Assembly: GCA_044425705.1 (NCBI GenBank)
Contig: JAWXVD010000118.1
Span: 1-10,374 of the forward strand
Source of the DNA: JAWXVD01 sp044425705
Lineage (GTDB): Bacteria; Bacillota; Clostridia; Lachnospirales; Lachnospiraceae
Direction: 5' to 3'
DNA length: 10,374 bases
Shown: positions 7,221-10,374 of the stretch, piece after piece
Layout of the letters: each line of letters opens with the position of its first letter
How positions within the stretch are numbered: position 1 is the first letter of the stretch
Translations under genes and position numbers: made by a program
Notes under the pieces: generated by a model
The model's database searches: none
Told to the model about the DNA's origin: nothing
What the model saw: the letters and a program-made list of their open reading frames with translations, nothing else

Positions 7221-8293
7221 TGAAAATTAATCATGTTGATATAAAAAACTTTCGAGGAATAGAAAAAGCAACGATAGAATTTCAAGAAGGTTTCAATTTG
7301 ATAAAAGGAGAAAATGGTAAAGGAAAAACTTCTATTTTAGAAGCTATTTCTGTGGGATTAGGTGGATATATTGCAGGAATACACGATGTAAATACAAGAC
7401 ATTTTTCAAAGGAAGAAATAAGAAAAATAGTTGAGGTTGTTGGTGACGGATCGGCTACAGAAAGTTATCAAGTACCCACAGAAGTTAAGCTACATGTTAC
7501 GTTTGATTCGGAAGAATATGAATGGGCATGTAGCAGAGCCGGCGTGAAAGCTTCAAGAACTACAATACAACCACGTACTATCTGTAAAAAGGCAGAAGAA
7601 ATGTGTTTAGAACCATCATCAGAGTTTCCAGTATTAATTAATTTAGGGGCAGGTAGAGTGTGGTCGCAAAAACGAGACAAAACACAAAATATATTTGGAA
7701 AAAAATATTCACGTACAGTAGGTTATACAGATACCTTATTAGAAGCATCGAATACAAGATTATTGTTGAGCTGGTGTGTTAAAATGGAACAAGTCTCTTG
7801 GCAAAAAAATAAAAAAATTGCGGAATATGAAGCAGTTAAAATAGCAGTATCACAATTTATGTCATTCATAAATGGCGAAAAAAATATAGAGGTATTTTAT
7901 GATAAACAATTAGAAGAAATGGTTTATTGTACTGAGAACAAATTATCATTAGTTCGAGATTTGAGTGCAGGTTATCAATCATTAGTTTGGATGGTTTTTG
8001 AGATAGCATATCGTATGGCAATATTAAATCCACATAAAAAAGAAGAAATTTTGAACAGTAGGGGAATTGTTCTTATTGATGAAATTGATATGCATTTACA
8101 TCCTAAATGGCAATGGAAAATCGTGGATGCATTGAAAACAGTATTTCCTAATGTTCAATTTATTGCAACCACACATTCACCTATATTATTTGCTTCAGCG
8201 AAAGATGTATGGGTTATAGATATTGAAGAAGCAGAATATAGTTATAGCTATTCCCATTATGGTCTTGATGTCAATACATCCATGGAACAATAG
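7220..8293 (+). CDS. ABC-type ATPase 2, COG3950-like, apparently C-terminally short
   Basis: A 357-residue ATPase resembling COG3950 ('predicted ATP-binding protein'), the group that also contains PtuA-like defence ATPases. Walker A is GENGKGKT (30-37). The family's YIAGIHDVNTRHF and INLGAGRVWSQK segments are present. The ABC signature is LSAGYQ (248-253), Walker B is GIVLIDEID with Asp287 and Glu288, followed by MHLHPKWQW, and THSP contains His319. All catalytic motifs are intact. The protein ends soon after SHYGLDVNTS; relatives as I know them run on for tens of residues beyond this point, and no downstream frame continues it, so the C-terminus looks clipped. ATG 7220 is preferred to TTG 7217 because GGGAG sits 6 nt upstream. 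It may work with the ATPase encoded upstream, but no nuclease partner is visible. Confidence 0.87.
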   Translation: MKINHVDIKNFRGIEKATIEFQEGFNLIKGENGKGKTSILEAISVGLGGYIAGIHDVNTRHFSKEEIRKIVEVVGDGSATESYQVPTEVKLHVTFDSEEYEWACSRAGVKASRTTIQPRTICKKAEEMCLEPSSEFPVLINLGAGRVWSQKRDKTQNIFGKKYSRTVGYTDTLLEASNTRLLLSWCVKMEQVSWQKNKKIAEYEAVKIAVSQFMSFINGEKNIEVFYDKQLEEMVYCTENKLSLVRDLSAGYQSLVWMVFEIAYRMAILNPHKKEEILNSRGIVLIDEIDMHLHPKWQWKIVDALKTVFPNVQFIATTHSPILFASAKDVWVIDIEEAEYSYSYSHYGLDVNTSMEQ

Positions 8294-8327
8294 TTAAGAA
8301 TTGAGTGAAAATATAAGAATAGAGAGG

Positions 8328-8435
8328 GTGAGTTGTCTCTTACGAGCCAAAGTTGCCAGACTGAGAGAAATAGGTAGAATGTTTGTGGAGAAAGCAGTAT
8401 ACTATGGAGAGATAGACATATCATGGAAGATATGA
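8328..8435 (+). CDS. 35-residue ORF, possibly a gene remnant
   Basis: GTG 8328 directly after AGAGAGG opens 35 codons to TGA 8433-8435. The peptide MSCLLRAKVARLREIGRMFV continues with EKAVYYGEIDISWKI; it is basic and helical at first, then acidic. I do not recognise it. The purine-rich string before the start touches the start codon, so initiation would be weak. It may be a fragment of a longer gene lost in the same event that clipped the ATPase just upstream. The stretch 8294-8468 holds nothing else that I can support. Confidence 0.25.
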   Translation: MSCLLRAKVARLREIGRMFVEKAVYYGEIDISWKI

Positions 8436-8468
8436 GGTTATTTATATTAGTCGTAGGAGGAATAAGAA

Positions 8469-9386
8469 TTGAAAACTTTTGAAAAAGCAAGGCTATTTAT
8501 TTATCGTAATGCTCGCCCACTTGATTTAGCGAGATGGCAATATCATTTTGAAAACGGTAACAAAGAAGCTGTTCTAAACGCACTATCTTATTATCAAAAC
8601 GAGGATGGTGGATTTGGTCACGCTTTAGAAGCAGATTCATGGAATCCTAATTCATCACCAATTCAAACTTGGTGTGCAACTGAAATATTAAATGAAATTG
8701 ATTTTTCCGATAGTAATCATCCAATTATAAAGGGCGTTTTGCAATACCTTGAAAGTGGGCAAGATTTCAACGGACAATTTTGGTATAATGCTGTTAGAAG
8801 TAATAACGACTATCCTCATGCACCTTGGTGGCACACAGAAAGTGGCAGCACTTGCCATAATGATTATAACCCTACCGCCTGTCTTTCAGGATTTATTATT
8901 CGTTATTCAGAAAAAGACAGTGCTTTGTATAATATTGGTTGTAGAATCGCAAAAGAAGCTTTTGATGCTTATATCGCAAAAGATTTGTCAAACGATATGC
9001 ATACAGGACTTTGTTATATAAGAATGATGGAGTATATTGAAGCTTCACAAGAAACTAATAATATTGATTTATCTGCATTAAGAAAAAAACTTAAATTGCA
9101 AGTTGAAAATAGTATTACCACAAATATCGCTGAATGGGAAACGTCATATATTTGCAAACCATCACAATTTTTTAATGATAAGAATAGCATTTTCTACGAA
9201 GACAATAAAATAATGGCAGAGTATGAGTGCGACTATATTGCCACAACTCAACTTGCAGATGGTTCTTGGGACATTCCTTGGGGTTGGAGTAATTACCCCG
9301 AACAATGGACAATAAGCAAAAACTGGTGGAAAAGTAATGGTGCTCTTGTTAATATGCTTTATTTGAAAGGAATGGAAAAGCTATAA
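8469..9386 (+). CDS. Prenyltransferase / squalene-cyclase-like repeat protein
   Basis: A 305-residue protein from TTG 8469, chosen because AGGAGG (8455-8460) lies 8 nt upstream. It starts MKTFEKARLFIYRNARPLDL and has two QW-like repeat motifs typical of alpha/alpha-toroid prenyltransferase and squalene-cyclase folds: YQNEDGGFGHALEAD near 41-55 and QLADGSWDIPWGWSN near 265-280, with many Trp, Tyr and His residues between them (e.g. APWWHTES, CHNDYNPTACLSGF). No signal peptide or membrane segment is seen, so it should be cytosolic. The length matches similar unstudied clostridial proteins, so the gene appears complete. The cyclase DxDD catalytic motif is not visible, and enzymatic activity cannot be assumed. 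Base composition is clearly higher in C and G than in the flanking genes (parts of 8820-8880 near 50% GC), which suggests a separate origin. Confidence 0.8.
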   Translation: MKTFEKARLFIYRNARPLDLARWQYHFENGNKEAVLNALSYYQNEDGGFGHALEADSWNPNSSPIQTWCATEILNEIDFSDSNHPIIKGVLQYLESGQDFNGQFWYNAVRSNNDYPHAPWWHTESGSTCHNDYNPTACLSGFIIRYSEKDSALYNIGCRIAKEAFDAYIAKDLSNDMHTGLCYIRMMEYIEASQETNNIDLSALRKKLKLQVENSITTNIAEWETSYICKPSQFFNDKNSIFYEDNKIMAEYECDYIATTQLADGSWDIPWGWSNYPEQWTISKNWWKSNGALVNMLYLKGMEKL

Positions 9387-9461
9387 CTATTCATTGAAAC
9401 TAATGAGCTTAGACTGTACCCTTTTAACATGGAAAAAATTAAAAAATGTTTTTGTGCTTAG

Positions 9462-9842
9462 TTGACACAAGCAGACTTACATAGAGATGCAGTTGGTGAT
9501 CACACAAAACTAGTGACGGATATTAATGGAAAACCTACCGCACAATTTATGTTTTTTAATGGACTTAGTTATTTGAATCAAACAGGAGATATTGCAGAAT
9601 TAGAAAATCTTTATATTGATACACAATTGGCATTTTCTTTTCAAATGCAGGTATTGGCAAATGAATATTATCCTGGACTTACTAGAAGAATTTACTTAAA
9701 GGGATATCGTTATAATATGCATGTAGCACCGAAAACTTTGTTGATCGAATTGGGAGCACAGACTAATACAGTGGAGGAAATCTGGAATGCTTTAGAGCCT
9801 TTGGCTCACATTTTGGCTATGGAGTTGGGAGATGTGAGGTAG
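9462..9842 (+). pseudogene. spoIIP: spoIIP fragment: C-terminal part of stage II sporulation protein P
   Basis: A frame of 126 residues ends at TAG 9840-9842. From about residue 4 it reads ADLHRDAVGDH, then FMFFNGLSYLN, LAFSFQMQVLANEYYPGLTR and RIYLKGYRYNMHVAPKTLLI, ending in ELGAQTNTVEEIWNALEPLA. This is the C-terminal half of the SpoIIP amidase domain, a membrane-anchored peptidoglycan hydrolase that acts with SpoIID during engulfment of the forespore. Full SpoIIP is roughly 350-450 residues with an N-terminal membrane anchor, so most of the protein is missing. A TAG immediately precedes codon 1 and no ribosome binding site is present. It is best read as a dead fragment, carried along by a past rearrangement. 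No spore-gene neighbours such as gpr are present. Confidence 0.82.
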
Positions 9843-9933
9843 AATAAAGTGTAGCTAGTGCAGTAAAAATATTAAAAAAATTTGTTATTGATTTATAAAA
9901 GTAACAACTTTTTAAGTGAAGAATTCAATAGTC

Positions 9934-10003
9934 AAAATAGTGATTGAGATAAAGAAGGGGAGTTGGTATAATAGAGGAAGAAATAGATATTTAAAAGAAA
10001 GTG
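9934..10003 (+). repeat. 70-bp direct repeat, copy 2 (promoter-bearing)
   Basis: Matches 5889-5958 at about 64 of 70 positions without gaps. It lies in an AT-rich non-coding stretch (9843-10050) after the spoIIP fragment. Identity stops at the same point, after AAAGAAAGTG, where copy 1 runs into the ATPase ribosome binding site and this copy runs on towards the small gene at 10051. Confidence 0.85.
9944..9972 (+). promoter_or_regulatory. Sigma-A-type promoter for the small gene at 10051
   Basis: TTGAGA (9944-9949) and TATAAT (9967-9972) are separated by 17 nt, exactly as in the upstream copy. Transcription would start near 9979, leaving a leader of about 72 nt before ATG 10051. It would make the downstream gene independent of the ATPase and cyclase-like genes. 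Confidence 0.78.
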
Positions 10004-10050
10004 ATTTTATTATAAATGAAGAAAGATTAAGAGATGAAGAAGGTGATGTA

Positions 10051-10278
10051 ATGGAGCGAACATATTTGGAAGTTAATCTACCAGATTTTTTGAAAGATAG
10101 CATTGATGAATTAGTTAAATGCAGAGAGCAAAACTTAACAATCAGAGAAGATTGTCATTATATGGATACACAAAGTTCTATAAATATTGCTTTTGTGGAA
10201 AATTTAATTGATGAAACACAGGCGAATTATTTAAGAGATAAATATCTGTATCAAAAGCTTCCTGTATACTATAAATAG
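10051..10278 (+). CDS. Small conserved protein of Lachnospiraceae accessory DNA
   Basis: A 75-residue protein starting MERTYLEVNLPDFLKDSIDE. ATG 10051 is preferred because AAGGTGAT lies about 6 nt upstream and a consensus promoter lies 78 nt upstream. The frame is open to an ATG at 9916, but that start lies before the promoter and has no ribosome binding site. No cysteine cluster beyond two single Cys, no membrane segment, no signal peptide. The central MDTQSSINIAFVENLIDETQ followed by ANYLRDKYL resembles small acidic proteins often found near recombinases and conjugation genes in Lachnospiraceae. I cannot give a function. It may be the resident gene of this locus whose promoter was copied to drive the ATPases. 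Confidence 0.7.
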   Translation: MERTYLEVNLPDFLKDSIDELVKCREQNLTIREDCHYMDTQSSINIAFVENLIDETQANYLRDKYLYQKLPVYYK

Positions 10279-10287
10279 GTCAAGAGA

Positions 10288-10316
10288 TTGACAAAATAAA
10301 ATACCTCAAGTAAATT
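10288..10316 (+). promoter_or_regulatory. Promoter for a gene starting beyond the right edge
   Basis: A perfect -35 TTGACA (10288-10293) is followed after 17 nt by TAAATT (10311-10316). AGAGGT (10361-10366) close to the window end looks like a ribosome binding site, so a + strand start codon probably lies within a few bases outside. ATACCTC (10301-10307, in the promoter spacer) is the exact complement of GAGGTAT (10362-10368), a possible operator pair. Confidence 0.55.
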
Positions 10317-10374
10317 TAGATTATTACTGACCAGCCAGTTGGTAAAATTCTAAAAAAACGAGAGGTATATACAA

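Noticed and set aside
8749..9021. 90-residue + strand ORF inside the cyclase-like gene
   Set aside because: It lies wholly within a well-supported gene in another frame, lacks a ribosome binding site, and has no recognisable motif.
9916..10050. Longer 120-residue version of the small gene starting at 9916
   Set aside because: The extension runs through the duplicated promoter block, has no ribosome binding site, and would start upstream of the transcription start; ATG 10051 has a good site.
1..10374. CRISPR arrays, tRNA or rRNA genes
   Set aside because: I saw no regularly spaced short repeats and no cloverleaf or rRNA-like sequence on either strand.

Overview
The window looks like accessory DNA from a low-GC, spore-forming Firmicute, most likely a clostridium of the Lachnospiraceae type. 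The reasons are the AT-rich, purine-loaded coding strand, consensus sigma-A promoters, GTG and TTG starts behind AGGAGG-like ribosome binding sites, a sporulation gene fragment (spoIIP), and the mobile-element gene families present. All intact genes read on the + strand. The organism assignment is inference from composition and families, not from a marker gene.

Layout. 1-332 is scrap DNA: the zinc-finger part of an IS66 transposase on the minus strand runs off the left edge and is joined at a run of eight G to the tail of a membrane protein. 333-572 is a small cytosolic protein of a kind common in Lachnospiraceae accessory regions. 665-5693 is an array of three different large serine recombinases, the second and third only 8 nt apart. 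Each has a resolvase catalytic domain, a recombinase domain, a zinc ribbon and a coiled-coil tail. They are probably the integration/excision module of an integrative element whose other parts lie outside the window.

5694-5970 is non-coding and highly structured: a perfect 28-bp inverted repeat with a 1-nt spacer, a 12-bp hairpin, and outer arms that bracket both. It is followed by a 70-bp block containing a strong promoter (TTGAGA-17-TATAAT). That block recurs 4 kb downstream at 9934-10003 (64 of 70 identical by hand count), again as the promoter of a gene. The two copies bracket a patchwork: an AAA/ABC-type ATPase (5971-7002), a 44-codon ORF that overlaps the next start by one base, a second ABC-type ATPase of the COG3950 kind that seems shortened at its C-terminus (7220-8293), a tiny ORF, a prenyltransferase/squalene-cyclase-like repeat protein (8469-9386) of visibly different base composition, and a spoIIP fragment (9462-9842).

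The right end has a second small conserved-looking protein (10051-10278), then a promoter and ribosome binding site pointing at a gene just outside the window.

How the parts may work together (inference): the recombinase triplet moves the element. The ATPase pair, expressed from its own duplicated promoter, is cargo and resembles ATP-sensor subunits of phage-defence systems, but no nuclease or other effector is visible, so a defence role is unproven. The truncated genes on both sides indicate repeated insertion and deletion at this locus.
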